Of a stretch of 64,000 nucleotides of DNA, positions 35,389-45,226 are shown piece after piece. Location: the NCBI RefSeq assembly GCF_001043005.1, contig NZ_JYKZ01000006.1, forward strand, positions 1-64,000, given 5' to 3'. The notes beneath the pieces are model-generated. The model did no database searches, was not told where the DNA came from, and was given only the letters and a program-made list of their open reading frames with translations. A program made the translations under genes and the position numbers. The stretch comes from Pseudomonas psychrophila (GTDB taxonomy: Bacteria; Pseudomonadota; Gammaproteobacteria; Pseudomonadales; Pseudomonadaceae). Within the stretch, counting starts at the first letter, position 1, and each line of letters begins with the position of its first letter.

Positions 35389-38300
35389 GAGGCGTTTCTC
35401 CAGCAGCGCGATTTCTTTCACCGTCGTGCACCAGGCTGAACACCACGGGCACGAACAGCAGGGTGGCAACGGTTGCCAGCATCAGACCGCCAATGACGGC
35501 GCGTCCCAGCGGCGCGTTCTGTTCTTCTGACAAGGCCAGTGGCAGCATGCCGATCATCATCGCCAGTGCGGTCATGCACACTGGCCTGAAGCGCGTGTAG
35601 CCCGCTTCGAGTGAGGCCTTGAGAGCATCGCCATGTTCGGCCAGGCGCTCTCGGCAAAAGCTCACCACCAGAATCGAGTTGGCTGTCGCCACCCCCATGC
35701 ACAAGATGGCTCCGGTCAAGGCGGGAACCGACAACGAGGTACCGCTCAGGAACAGCATCCACACGATCCCGGCCAGGGCGGCGGGCAGGGCGGTGATGAT
35801 CACGAAAGGATCGACCCATGACTGGAAGTTGACCACGATCAGCAGGTAGATCAGCACGACCGCACCCAGCAAGCCCAGGCTCAGGCCACTGAACGCTTCA
35901 TGCAGGGCGTCGATCTGACCGTGCAGGCTGACTATTGCACCTTTGTGCCGCAGGTCGGACGCACCATCAATGACCTTTTGCACATCCGCCGCCACCGAGC
36001 CCAGATCGCGACCCTGAATATTGGCGTAGAGGTCCAGTGTCGGCTGGATGTTGTAGTGGGTGACCACGGCCGGGCTCTCGACCCGGCTGATGGTCGCCAA
36101 CCCGCCCAAGATTTGAGACTGGCCGTTGCTGCCCGTCACCGGCAAGGCTTCAAGGGCAGGCAGGCTGTCCAGGCGATATTGCGGGGTGGCGGCAACCACG
36201 CCATAAGACACGCCGTTTTGCGGGTTGAGCCAGAAAGTCGGTGCCACCTGTGAACTACCGGCCAGCGAGGCCACCATGCTGTTGGTCACATCGCGCTCGG
36301 TAATCCCGAGGCCATTGGCCCGTTGGCGATCCACGTTGACTTGCAGCGACGGGTAGCCCACCGATTGCTGAATCCGCAGATCGGCAATGCCCGGCACATG
36401 CTGCAAGCGCCGTTGCAGTTCCAGGGCGTAGGCGCGGTTGGCCGCGTCATCACGGCCGGAGATTTTCACGTCCAGTGGGGCAGGGGTGCCGAAGTTGAGA
36501 ATCTGGGTGCTGATGTCCGCAGGCATAAACGCAAACTGGCTGCCGGGAAAGCTTTCGGGCAGGGCTTCTCGCAAGCGTTTCACGTAATCGGCGGTGGGAC
36601 TGTGATCGGTCTTGAGGGCGACTTGAATATCGCCGTCCTGTGGGCCGATAGTGCCGCTGCTGCTGTAGGCCATATCGATACCACTCAACGGAATCCCGAT
36701 GTTGTCGATGATGGTGTCCAGTTGATCGGCAGGGATGATTTCCCGGATGCGGGATTCGATGCGATCGAAGTCGGCGGCGCTTTCCTCAATCCGGGTACCC
36801 AGCGGCAAGCGCACATGCAGGGCCAGGGCCCCGGCATCGGTGGCCGGGAAGAAGTCCTGGCCCAGGCTTGGCAGCAACGCAAACGAGGCCAGAACACAGG
36901 TCATAAAGCCCAGCAAAAAGCGTTTGCGATGGGCCAGCGCCAGCTCCAGCACTGCGTAATAGACGTCACGCACGGCCGAAAAACGGCGTTCGAACCCAAG
37001 CTGGAAGTTCAGCAGTGCGCGCACGGGCGCCGGGTGCTGTCGGGTGTGTTGATCGCCTTCGTGATGGTTGATGTAGCCGTCTTCCGGATGATGCCCTGCA
37101 CCTTGCTCCGTTACATGTGGCTTAAGCAGAAACATAGCCAGGGTGGGCACCAAGGTACGCGACAGAATGAACGAGCTGGCCATGGCGAAAATCACCGACA
37201 ACGCCATGGGGCGGAACAGGTAGCCGGCAATGCCCTGCAACATGAACATGGGCACAAACACAATGCAGATACACAGCAGCGACACGAATGCCGGGCCGAC
37301 AATCTGTTTGGCACCCTCGAGAATCGCATCACGAACCGATTTGCCTTGTTCAAGGTGCCAGTTGATGTTCTCGATAGTCACCGTCGCATCGTCCACCAGA
37401 ATCCCTACCGCCAACGCCAGCCCGCCCAGGGTCATGACGTTCAGGGTTTGCCCGCTGAGGGCCAGCAGGGCTATGGCCGACAGCACGGCCAGTGGAATCG
37501 ACACGGCAATGATCAGGGTGGAACGCCAGCTGCCCAGAAACAGCAAAATCATTGCACTGGTCAGCAAGGCGGCAATGATCCCTTCCTGGGCCACGCTGCC
37601 TACCGATTGTTTGACGAATACCGAGGCATCCCCCAGCAGCGAGGTCTTGAGAGAGGGCGGCAAGGTTTCGTTGATTCGCGGCAGCATCCCGCGAATACCG
37701 TCGATGATGGACAGGGTCGAGACAGTGCCGTTCTTCAATGCCGGCATCAGCACGGCACGATGACCGTCCACGCGCACGATGTTGGTTTGCGGCGGTGAGC
37801 CGTCGCGCACATGGGCCACCTGGCCGATGGTGATGAGCGCGCCGTTAACGGTTTTGATCGGCAAGTCGTTCAGCTCGTCGATGGCCTTGGGGCTGTTGTT
37901 GAGCAGCACCGTGTATTCATAGGTGCCTAGCTTTGCCGTGCCCACCGGTACGATCTGGTTTTGCGCTGCCAGTGCATTGCCCACGTCTTGTGCCGACAAG
38001 CCTTTGGCCGCCAGTGCTTGCGGGTCAAGATCAAGGGTGATCTGGCGCTGCTTGCCGCCCATGGGTGTCGGCATGGCCAGACCGGGCAAGGCACTGAGGG
38101 GCAGGCGGATATTGTTCTGCACCAGGTCGCGGATTTTGGCTTCCGACAGTGTCGGGCTGGAGAACGCCAGTTGCAGGATCGGTACCGTGGAGGCGCTGTA
38201 ATTGAGGATCAGCGGTGGCGTGATCCCCGGGGGCATTTGCTTGAGCACGGTTTGCGACACGGCGGTGACTTGCGCGTTGGCCGTACGAATATCAACGCCG

Positions 38301-38596
38301 GGTTGAAAGAAAATTTTCACGATACCCATGCCGGGTAAGGACTGGGACTCAATATGTTCGATGTCGTTGACCGTGGTACTCAGCGATCGCTCGTAGGTGT
38401 AGATAACCCGTCCTGCCATGTCGGCAGGTGCCAGCCCGGTGTACTGCCACACCACCGCGACAACCGGAATGCCAATGTCCGGGAACACATCCGTAGGGGT
38501 ACGTACAGCCGCCAGCGGCCCAATGATGCAAATGAAAATCGCCAGCACGATAAACGTGTAGGGCTTGTGCAGTGCGGTCTTTACCAGCCCGAGCAT
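35378..38596 (-). CDS. RND family efflux permease with histidine-rich central loop
   Basis: A 1072-residue inner-membrane RND protein with twelve predicted helices and two large periplasmic domains (after TM1 and TM7). TM4 carries the proton-relay pair in LAVGILVDDATVTIENI. GGAGG sits about 7 bases before the ATG at 38596, and homology begins there. Sequence style is that of the broad AcrB/HAE-like group often labelled only as efflux RND transporter; it is not a clear MexB, MexF or CusA. The cytoplasmic loop near residues 494-521 holds eight histidines, an unusual feature. It is first in a three-gene operon with no local regulator. Confidence 0.92.
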   Translation of the reverse strand: MLGLVKTALHKPYTFIVLAIFICIIGPLAAVRTPTDVFPDIGIPVVAVVWQYTGLAPADMAGRVIYTYERSLSTTVNDIEHIESQSLPGMGIVKIFFQPGVDIRTANAQVTAVSQTVLKQMPPGITPPLILNYSASTVPILQLAFSSPTLSEAKIRDLVQNNIRLPLSALPGLAMPTPMGGKQRQITLDLDPQALAAKGLSAQDVGNALAAQNQIVPVGTAKLGTYEYTVLLNNSPKAIDELNDLPIKTVNGALITIGQVAHVRDGSPPQTNIVRVDGHRAVLMPALKNGTVSTLSIIDGIRGMLPRINETLPPSLKTSLLGDASVFVKQSVGSVAQEGIIAALLTSAMILLFLGSWRSTLIIAVSIPLAVLSAIALLALSGQTLNVMTLGGLALAVGILVDDATVTIENINWHLEQGKSVRDAILEGAKQIVGPAFVSLLCICIVFVPMFMLQGIAGYLFRPMALSVIFAMASSFILSRTLVPTLAMFLLKPHVTEQGAGHHPEDGYINHHEGDQHTRQHPAPVRALLNFQLGFERRFSAVRDVYYAVLELALAHRKRFLLGFMTCVLASFALLPSLGQDFFPATDAGALALHVRLPLGTRIEESAADFDRIESRIREIIPADQLDTIIDNIGIPLSGIDMAYSSSGTIGPQDGDIQVALKTDHSPTADYVKRLREALPESFPGSQFAFMPADISTQILNFGTPAPLDVKISGRDDAANRAYALELQRRLQHVPGIADLRIQQSVGYPSLQVNVDRQRANGLGITERDVTNSMVASLAGSSQVAPTFWLNPQNGVSYGVVAATPQYRLDSLPALEALPVTGSNGQSQILGGLATISRVESPAVVTHYNIQPTLDLYANIQGRDLGSVAADVQKVIDGASDLRHKGAIVSLHGQIDALHEAFSGLSLGLLGAVVLIYLLIVVNFQSWVDPFVIITALPAALAGIVWMLFLSGTSLSVPALTGAILCMGVATANSILVVSFCRERLAEHGDALKASLEAGYTRFRPVCMTALAMMIGMLPLALSEEQNAPLGRAVIGGLMLATVATLLFVPVVFSLVHDGERNRAAGETPHVI

Positions 38597-38819
38597 GCCT
38601 GAACCTCCGAGGAGTGGAATTGCAAACCTCGGCAGTCTCACCGTCCACACCTAACGATCAGCTTTCAGCAACGTGAAGGATCCTTTAGGAATGGCCTGAA
38701 AATCCCTTCATTTTCATTCATTTGGCCGCAGAGCCGATGAGCGCCAAGCTTGAATCCTGTTCGACGGACCAGCCTTGGTCCCTGTCGCTTTTTTGCTTTT
38801 TTTGCGAGGCGCACGTGCA

Positions 38820-39230
38820 ATGACTTTTAAACCGCTGCTGCTGATTCCGTCCCTTGGCATGGTGCTGTTGCTGTCGGCCTGTGCTGGCCCCATGCCCCAG
38901 CAGGACCCGAGCGAAGCCTGGATCAGCCTGAAAGAAGAAGGCAACAGTGACCTGATGGCCGAGCGCGTGGATGGTAAAAACGTCAACGATGGCCGTTACT
39001 TTGAAGTCACTCCCGGCGCGCACCGTCTGGATGTCACCTTGTTTGACGGCGCCACGGGTGATGAAAACCAGGTGGATTGCCAGGGCAAGGTCAACTACAC
39101 CGGGTTCAGGGCCGGTGAGCACTACGAACTGATCGAATCGAGCCTTGGACCTGAAGTCAGCGCAAGGCTGGTGGACGGGCATGGCAAGGAAGTGGCGCAC
39201 ACGGCTGATTTCACCTGTATGCCGGGGTAA
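38820..39230 (+). CDS. Small predicted lipoprotein
   Basis: A 136-residue protein with a lipobox (LLLSACAGP, Cys at about residue 21). A compact beta-rich domain follows (ISLKEEGNSDLMAERVDGKN, then YFEVTPGAHRLDVTLFDGA), resembling PEGA-like or MliC-like envelope folds, but no family is certain. The ATG at 38820 follows cgaggcgcacgtgca. It is a single gene divergent from the RND operon and followed by a REP. Confidence 0.75.
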   Translation: MTFKPLLLIPSLGMVLLLSACAGPMPQQDPSEAWISLKEEGNSDLMAERVDGKNVNDGRYFEVTPGAHRLDVTLFDGATGDENQVDCQGKVNYTGFRAGEHYELIESSLGPEVSARLVDGHGKEVAHTADFTCMPG

Positions 39231-39244
39231 GTGCCACGATCGTC

Positions 39245-39403
39245 GTAGCAGCTGCCGTAGGAACGAGGCTGCGTTCGGCGACGCAGTCGTCGCAAGATCA
39301 GGCGCTTGGGTGTGTCAGGCATATTGAGTGCCCAGGTTTCACGACGGCTTCGTCGGGGTGCCGCACCACGCGAACGCAGCCTCGTTCCTACGGCAGCTGC
39401 TAC
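39245..39403. repeat. REP pair in inverted orientation
   Basis: The 33-base arms gtagcagctgccgtaggaac onward (39245-39277) and their exact reverse complement (39371-39403) are separated by 93 bases, themselves partly dyadic (gcgacgcagtcgtcgc, from 39277). This two-copies-facing layout is that of a REPIN. It lies between the lipoprotein gene and the convergent MocR gene. Confidence 0.85.
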
Positions 39404-39421
39404 AGGGCTTTGGGGTGTTGT

Positions 39422-40831
39422 CTAGAACGAACGCACGATCTTGCCCAATGTCTCCATGGCCTTTTCGCATGCCGAGTCCCACGGGCTGCCGTAGTTCAGG
39501 CGGATGCAGTTGCGAAAGCGCTGGGTGGCCGAGAAAATCGGGCCCGGTGCGATGCTGATGCCTTGGGCCAGGGCCATCTGGAACAGCTTGAGCGAGTCCA
39601 TTTGTTCAGGCAGTTCGAGCCACAAAAAGTAGCCGCCCGAGGGCTGGCTGACACGGGTTTGGGCCGGGAAGTAACGGGCAATCGCTGCCAGCATCGCGCT
39701 CTGTTGTTCTTCCAGGGCATAACGCAGCTTGCGCAGGTGACGGTCGTAGCCGCCGTGCTGCAGGTAATCGGCGATGGCAGCCTGGGCGGGCATCGAGGCG
39801 CACAGCGAGGTCATCAGTTTTAGCCGCTCGATTTTCTGCGCGTACCGTCCCGCAGCCACCCAGCCGATGCGATAGCCCGGGGCCAGGCTTTTGGCAAACG
39901 AGCCGCAATGCATCACCAGCCCCTCAGTATCGAACGCCTTGGCCGGTTTGGGTGCGTGCTGGCCGTAATACAGCTCGGCGTAGACATCGTCTTCAATCAA
40001 AGGCACTTGATGGCTGCGCAGCAGTTCGACCAGGGCCTGTTTCTTGGCCTCGGGCATGGTCGCGCCAATCGGATTCTGAAAACTGGTCATACACCACACG
40101 GCCTTGATCGGGTGGCGCTCGAGGGTTTGTGCCAGCACCCCGAGGTCGATGCCATCACGGGGATGCACCGGGATTTCTACGGCCTTGAGTTTGAGCCGCT
40201 CAAGCACTTGCAGGCAGGCGTAAAACGCAGGAGCTTCGATGGCCACCAGGTCGCCGGGCTCGGTGACGGCTTGCAGACACAGGTTCAGCGCCTCCAGCGC
40301 GCCATTGGTAATCAGCAGTTCCTCCATGGGCAACATCAACCCGCCAACCATGTACCGCAGGGCGATTTGCCGGCGCAGTTGCGGGTTGCCGGGGGACATG
40401 TCGGTGACCACCATGCGCGGGTCCATCTCGCGGCTGGCGGTGGCCATCGAACGGGCAAGCCGCTGCAGCGGAAACAGCATCGGGCTTGGGAATGCCGAGC
40501 CAAATGGCACGGTGTGGGGGTCTTTTATCGAGTCCAGTACCGAGAACACCAGGGCGCTGACATCCACCTGGGTGGACTCGGTGACCTGGCTGCTGAACAC
40601 CGGTTCGCAAAAAGGGGTAGGCGCATGCACATTGACGAAGTAGCCCGAACGCGGCTTGGCTCGAATCAGGCCGCGGCGCTCCAGCAGGTAATAGGCTTGA
40701 AACACGGTCGAAGGACTGACGCCGTAGGTCTGGCTGGCATAGCGCACCGAAGGCACGCGCTGGCCGGGGCCGAGCACCCCGCTGCGAATCAGTTCAGCAA
40801 TATCGTCGGCGAATTTTTCGTAGCGTTTCAT
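39422..40831 (-). CDS. MocR-type PLP-dependent regulator (GntR-HTH plus aminotransferase domain)
   Basis: A 469-residue fusion. The N-terminal GntR winged HTH is at about 1-70 (KRYEKFADDIAELIRSGVLG, then VPSVRYASQTYGVSPSTVFQ). The C-terminal fold-type-I aminotransferase domain has the PLP lysine in CGSFAKSLAPGYRIGW. The ATG at 40831 is where homology begins; a REP occupies the upstream extension. MocR proteins sense PLP or amino-acid adducts and typically regulate a divergent gene, but here the upstream neighbour is ccoG on the same strand, so the target is not evident. Confidence 0.9.
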   Translation of the reverse strand: MKRYEKFADDIAELIRSGVLGPGQRVPSVRYASQTYGVSPSTVFQAYYLLERRGLIRAKPRSGYFVNVHAPTPFCEPVFSSQVTESTQVDVSALVFSVLDSIKDPHTVPFGSAFPSPMLFPLQRLARSMATASREMDPRMVVTDMSPGNPQLRRQIALRYMVGGLMLPMEELLITNGALEALNLCLQAVTEPGDLVAIEAPAFYACLQVLERLKLKAVEIPVHPRDGIDLGVLAQTLERHPIKAVWCMTSFQNPIGATMPEAKKQALVELLRSHQVPLIEDDVYAELYYGQHAPKPAKAFDTEGLVMHCGSFAKSLAPGYRIGWVAAGRYAQKIERLKLMTSLCASMPAQAAIADYLQHGGYDRHLRKLRYALEEQQSAMLAAIARYFPAQTRVSQPSGGYFLWLELPEQMDSLKLFQMALAQGISIAPGPIFSATQRFRNCIRLNYGSPWDSACEKAMETLGKIVRSF

Positions 40832-40874
40832 TGGATAGGGCTCGGTCCGGCGTGAGTGACACACATCAAGCATC

Positions 40875-40941
40875 TGTGGAAGCGAGCCTGCTTGCGATGC
40901 ATGCAGCGCCGTGCTGCCGTCGCGAGCAGGCTCGTTCCACA
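40875..40941. repeat. REP element (tgtggaagcgagcctgc type)
   Basis: An imperfect inverted repeat: tgtggaagcgagcctgcttg (from 40875) and its near complement tcgcgagcaggctcgttcca, ending at 40941, with a central loop. Same family as 448-502 and 60324-60351. It lies between ccoG and the MocR gene. Confidence 0.85.
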
Positions 40942-40963
40942 AGGGTTGTTGCAGTCTAAAGGC

Positions 40964-42385
40964 TCAACGATTAAGCGGTGCAACAAAACGGCTTTTGGCC
41001 ACGCTGCGTACAGCCGGTTCATCGGTGTCGGTCACCACGAACTCGATGGTCTGTGAGCTGCTCTTCGGTCGATCGGCCAGCAGGGCGACTGACACCGGTA
41101 CATCAACGATCTCGCCCGGGGCCAGGCTCAGCTCGGTTTTACCCTGCAACTGAAAGTCCTCGCTGTCTTGCAACGACACCCGATAGTGCTGCGGCTCTTG
41201 GGTCTTGTTGATGATTTTAAGGCTGTAGATGTTCTCGATCTGGCCCTGGCTGTTCTCGCGGAACAGGCCCCGGTCCTTGATCACGTCCAGCGAGACCATC
41301 GTGCGCTGGTTCAGGGCCACCACCAGCGCCCCGATCATCACGACCAGCACCACGGCGTAGCCGATCAGGCGAGGGCGCGCCAGATGGGTTTTGCCGCCTT
41401 GCAGCTCGTGCTCGGAGGTATAGCGCACCAAGCCCGGGGCATAACCCATTTTCTCCATCACCGAATCACAGGCATCGATACAGGCTGCGCAACCGATGCA
41501 TTCCATCTGCAAGCCATCGCGGATATCGATCCCGGTCGGGCATACCTGCACGCACATATAGCAGTCGATGCAATCGCCCAGACCCTCTTGCTTGGGTTCA
41601 ACCCCGCGTTTGCGCGGACCACGGTTTTCGCCCCGAGCCACGTCATAGGAAATGGCCAGGGTGTCTTTATCGAACATGACGCTCTGGAATCGGGCATACG
41701 GGCACATATGCATGCACACCGCTTCTCGCAGCCAACCGGCACTGATGTAAGTGGCACCCGTGAAAAACAGCATCCAGAACAGACTGATGCCCGCTATCTC
41801 CAGGGTCAGCAGCTCAGTGGCCAATGGCCGGACCGGCGTGAAGTAGCCGACAAACGTCAGTGCAGTCATTACGCTGATGGCCAGCCACAGTGTGTGCTTG
41901 GCGGTACGGCGCAGGATCTTGTTCAGGCGCCAGGGTGCTGCTTGCAGTTTTATGCGCTGGTTTCTGTCACCTTCGGTGATCTTTTCGCACCACATAAACA
42001 GCCAGGTCCAACTGCTTTGCGGGCAGGTGTAGCCACACCAGACCCGACCTGCGAAGACGGTGATCGCAAACAGGCCAAAAGCGGCAATGATCAGCAATGC
42101 CGACAGCAGGATGAAGTCTTGCGGCCAGAACGTTGCGCCGAAAATATGAAACTTGCTCTCAGACAAATCCCACAGGACCGCCTGCCGACCTTCCCAGTTC
42201 AGCCAGACCGTGCCAAAGAACAGCAAAAACAGAAAGCCTGTGCCCACTATTCGCAGAGTGCGGAACAGGCCAGTGAAGCTGCGGGTGTGGATCACGTTGT
42301 CGTTGGACTTGTTTTTATTTTTTGTGGCTCTGGGGCGAGAAGCCTCAAATGACTCAAGTATCTGGACGGGAATTTGTTCGCTCAT
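40964..42385 (-). CDS. ccoG: Cytochrome c oxidase accessory protein CcoG
   Basis: A 473-residue membrane iron-sulfur protein. Four or five helices flank a core with FAGRVWCGYTCPQSSWTWLF, then the double 4Fe-4S motifs CIDCYMCVQVCPTGIDI and CIGCAACIDACDSVM, then a periplasmic Ig-like domain. CcoG reduces Cu(II) for delivery to the CuB site of cbb3 oxidase. I place the start at 42385 (MSEQIPVQ); an ATG 8 codons earlier is possible. It is normally beside ccoNOQP or ccoHIS, but here stands alone upstream of the glycogen locus, so it may be a second copy. Confidence 0.93.
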   Translation of the reverse strand: MSEQIPVQILESFEASRPRATKNKNKSNDNVIHTRSFTGLFRTLRIVGTGFLFLLFFGTVWLNWEGRQAVLWDLSESKFHIFGATFWPQDFILLSALLIIAAFGLFAITVFAGRVWCGYTCPQSSWTWLFMWCEKITEGDRNQRIKLQAAPWRLNKILRRTAKHTLWLAISVMTALTFVGYFTPVRPLATELLTLEIAGISLFWMLFFTGATYISAGWLREAVCMHMCPYARFQSVMFDKDTLAISYDVARGENRGPRKRGVEPKQEGLGDCIDCYMCVQVCPTGIDIRDGLQMECIGCAACIDACDSVMEKMGYAPGLVRYTSEHELQGGKTHLARPRLIGYAVVLVVMIGALVVALNQRTMVSLDVIKDRGLFRENSQGQIENIYSLKIINKTQEPQHYRVSLQDSEDFQLQGKTELSLAPGEIVDVPVSVALLADRPKSSSQTIEFVVTDTDEPAVRSVAKSRFVAPLNR

Positions 42386-42932
42386 GGTCTTTCGCTCATC
42401 AGCCTCCATCAGGCAGGAGCACTATGCCCAGCGAACTGTTTGCATAACAGGCTCAGTTATTTGAATTAAAACCGGATCAGATGCTGTTTTAGGGCTGCCT
42501 GCGACAATGTGCTGCACCTGGGTCAATGCCCCGTTGTCATTGACTTTGTGCGCCTGTAACCCAGGTGCGTTGAGCACAGTGTGATCGAGGTCAAGCAAAT
42601 CACCGAATCACGCAAGTAAGGCTTTAGTGTGGGTGAAATGTGCATGTGTCTTGCATTGGTAACGGCAGTGACGCCCATGGGCCTTATTAACCTCGGACTG
42701 GATGTTCGGGTGACCTTAAAGCAACACATTGCACGGTTAATGTGCGAAAAGAGTGCATTCGGCCGTGTTCTGCGCCCAGTACTTGATGTGCGTCACGGGT
42801 TATTCATGAATGGATACAGATTGTCTGACAACAGCTAGTCTTTGCTCTGTCTGTGAGTCTCAGGACACAGCTCAAGTCGATGGCTATAACGCGTGCTGGG
42901 TCAGACGTAACCTTTACCGGATGGAGAACAGC
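42386..42932. other. Intergenic region ccoG-glgB with nested hairpin
   Basis: 547 bases between divergent genes. The main structure is at 42514-42568: 10-base arms gcacctgggt and acccaggtgc enclose a second stem, gtcaatg/cattgac (42522-42544). A 69-codon frame at 42629-42838 has no RBS or family match and I do not call it. No ANR box or AlgU promoter stands out. The glgE and treS genes that usually precede glgB in pseudomonads are absent. Confidence 0.65.
42514..42568. other. Nested inverted repeat, possible structured RNA or protein site
   Basis: Outer stem of 10 bp (42514-42523 with 42559-42568) with an inner 7-bp stem (42522-42528 with 42538-42544) that shares the ggt/gt junction, so the two are alternative or stacked. 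It is about 130 bases upstream of the ccoG start on the minus strand and 365 bases from glgB. No T-run follows. Confidence 0.45.
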
Positions 42933-45164
42933 ATGATGTCGAGCAAGCAAACGGGTAAAGGTAAAGACTCGTTGTTACCCGCAGACTCGGATATCGAGGC
43001 GTTGACACGGGCAGAGCACCCCGATCCGTTTTCGGTGTTGGGCCCTCACGCAGATGGCGAGGGCGGGCAGTATATTCGGGCATTTCTGCCGGGAGCGGTG
43101 AGTGTCAACGTGCTGGCCCGTGACGACGGTCAAGTGCTCGGCAGCCTTGAGGATTCTCAGGTGGCCGGTCTATATGTCGGACATTTCGCGCATACCCGGC
43201 CGTATGTGCTGCAGGTTGATTGGGGCGACGCTGTGCAAATCAGCGAAGATCCCTACAGTTTTGGCCCATTGCAGGGTGAAATGGATCTGTACCTGTTTGC
43301 CGAAGGCAATCATCGTGACTTGAGCAGTTGTTTCGGCGCGCAGCTGACCCACGTTGACGGTGTACACGGGGTGCGCTTTGCGGTGTGGGCACCCAATGCC
43401 CGGCGGGTGTCGGTAGTGGGCGATTTCAACGGCTGGGACGGCCGTCGTCACCCCATGCGCCTGCGCCATCCGAGTGGAGTGTGGGAGTTGTTTGTTCCCC
43501 GCCTGCAAGCGGGGGAGGCGTACAAATATGAAATTCTGGGCGAGCAGGGGATCTTGCCGCTCAAGGCCGACCCTGTGGCGCTGGCCACACAGCTACCGCC
43601 TGATACCGCATCAAAGGTAGCTTCACCCCTGACCATCGACTGGCAGGACGGTGACTGGATGCAGGCCCGTGCGCAGCTCCAGCGTCACGATGCGCCGCTG
43701 TCCATCTACGAATTGCATGTGGGCTCGTGGCAGTGTGAGGTCGATGATGTCGGCGAGGTCGAGCGTCAGTACACCTGGCCTGAGCTGGCGGATCGCCTTA
43801 TTCCCTATGTGCAGCAATTGGGTTTCACCCACATCGAGCTGATGCCGATCATGGAGCATCCGTTTGGCGGCTCCTGGGGTTATCAGCCCCTGTCGCAGTT
43901 TGCCCCCACAGCCCGCTACGGCTCGCCCGACGATTTTGCTGCGTTCGTCAATGCCTGCCATGTAGCCGGTATTGGGGTGATTCTGGACTGGGTACCGGCA
44001 CACTTTCCTAACGATACCCACGGGCTGGCGCAATTTGACGGCACCGCGTTGTATGAATACGCCAACCCCCTTGAGGGGTTTCATCAAGACTGGAATACCC
44101 TGATTTACAACCTGGGTCGCACCGAAGTGCATGGCTTTATGCTGGCGTCGGCCCTGCACTGGCTCAAGCACTTCCATATTGACGGCCTGCGGGTCGATGC
44201 CGTGGCGTCCATGTTGTACCGCGACTATTCGCGCAAATCAGGGGAGTGGGTGCCCAACCGTCATGGTGGCCGGGAAAACCTCGAAGCCATCGAGTTTTTG
44301 CGCCACCTCAACGACGTGGTTGCCCACGAAGTCCCGGGCGCTCTGGTGATTGCAGAAGAGTCCACGGCCTGGCCGGGTGTCAGTCAAAGCACCGATCAGG
44401 GCGGTCTGGGTTTTTCGTATAAATGGAACATGGGCTGGATGCACGACTCGCTGCATTACATTCAGCAGGACCCGGTATACCGCGCCCACCATCACAATGA
44501 GTTGAGTTTTGGGCTGGTGTACGCCTGGACCGAGCGTTTTATCCTGCCGATTTCCCACGATGAAGTGGTGCATGGCAAGCACTCCCTGATCGACAAAATG
44601 CCCGGTGATCGCTGGCAAAAGTTCGCCAATTTACGGGCGTACCTGAGCTTTATGTGGGCTCATCCGGGCAAGAAACTACTCTTTATGGGCTGCGAGTTCG
44701 GCCAGTGGCGCGAATGGAATCATGATCAGCAACTGGACTGGTATTTGCTGCAGTACCCCGAGCACCGGGGTGTACAGAAGCTGGTGAGCGACTTGAACCG
44801 CCTGTACCGCGAGCAACCTGCGCTGCATGATCAGGACGACGTTGCGCAAGGGTTCCAGTGGCTGATCGGCGATGACGCCGTCAACAGTGTTTACGCCTGG
44901 CTGCGCTGGAGCAAGGATGGCTCGCCATTGCTGGTGGTGACCAACTTTACCCCGGTACCCCGCGAGGGCTACCGCATCGGCGTGCCGTTTGCCGGCACCT
45001 GGCAAGAAGTGATCAACAGTGATTCCGCCTCCTATGCAGGTTCTGACTACGGGAATGGCGGCGGGGTGGTGACCGATGAACTGCCCAGCCATGGGCAGAG
45101 TGTGTCCTTGGCATTGAATCTGCCGCCGTTGGGGGTGTTGATACTGCGGCCGGTGATCGCGTAG
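42933..45164 (+). CDS. glgB: 1,4-alpha-glucan branching enzyme
   Basis: A 743-residue GH13 enzyme that adds alpha-1,6 branches to linear glucan. It has the N-terminal [12 protein letters not shown] module and a CBM48 ([20 protein letters not shown]). The catalytic barrel has the nucleophile in [15 protein letters not shown], the acid in [12 protein letters not shown] and the stabilising [12 protein letters not shown]. The ATG at 42933 has GGAG 6 bases upstream; ATGs at 42921 and 42936 are alternatives. It faces the rest of the glycogen genes. The usual upstream glgE-treS partners are missing. Confidence 0.95.
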   Translation: MMSSKQTGKGKDSLLPADSDIEALTRAEHPDPFSVLGPHADGEGGQYIRAFLPGAVSVNVLARDDGQVLGSLEDSQVAGLYVGHFAHTRPYVLQVDWGDAVQISEDPYSFGPLQGEMDLYLFAEGNHRDLSSCFGAQLTHVDGVHGVRFAVWAPNARRVSVVGDFNGWDGRRHPMRLRHPSGVWELFVPRLQAGEAYKYEILGEQGILPLKADPVALATQLPPDTASKVASPLTIDWQDGDWMQARAQLQRHDAPLSIYELHVGSWQCEVDDVGEVERQYTWPELADRLIPYVQQLGFTHIELMPIMEHPFGGSWGYQPLSQFAPTARYGSPDDFAAFVNACHVAGIGVILDWVPAHFPNDTHGLAQFDGTALYEYANPLEGFHQDWNTLIYNLGRTEVHGFMLASALHWLKHFHIDGLRVDAVASMLYRDYSRKSGEWVPNRHGGRENLEAIEFLRHLNDVVAHEVPGALVIAEESTAWPGVSQSTDQGGLGFSYKWNMGWMHDSLHYIQQDPVYRAHHHNELSFGLVYAWTERFILPISHDEVVHGKHSLIDKMPGDRWQKFANLRAYLSFMWAHPGKKLLFMGCEFGQWREWNHDQQLDWYLLQYPEHRGVQKLVSDLNRLYREQPALHDQDDVAQGFQWLIGDDAVNSVYAWLRWSKDGSPLLVVTNFTPVPREGYRIGVPFAGTWQEVINSDSASYAGSDYGNGGGVVTDELPSHGQSVSLALNLPPLGVLILRPVIA

Positions 45165-45180
45165 ATCAAAAGCACCCTCA

Positions 45181-45207
45181 CCCTCACCCTCCGGGAGAGG
45201 GTGAGGG
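45181..45207. terminator. Hairpin between convergent glgB and EEP genes
   Basis: An 11-bp stem, ccctcaccctc (45181-45191) with gagggtgaggg (45197-45207), loop of 5, begins 17 bases after the glgB stop and ends 20 bases before the stop of the opposite gene. It is likely a shared bidirectional terminator, though no U-tract is present. Confidence 0.6.
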
Positions 45208-45226
45208 CATGGCGGGCGCCTCGGTA

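Noticed and set aside
36323-37798. 491-codon plus-strand frame
   Set aside because: Antisense to the RND permease; His/Gln/Gly-rich low-complexity translation with no RBS.
41168-42352. 394-codon plus-strand frame
   Set aside because: Antisense to ccoG; composition typical of a shadow frame.
42629-42838. 69-codon frame upstream of glgB
   Set aside because: No ribosome site, no hydrophobic or domain pattern, no neighbour logic. Kept only as part of the intergenic description.
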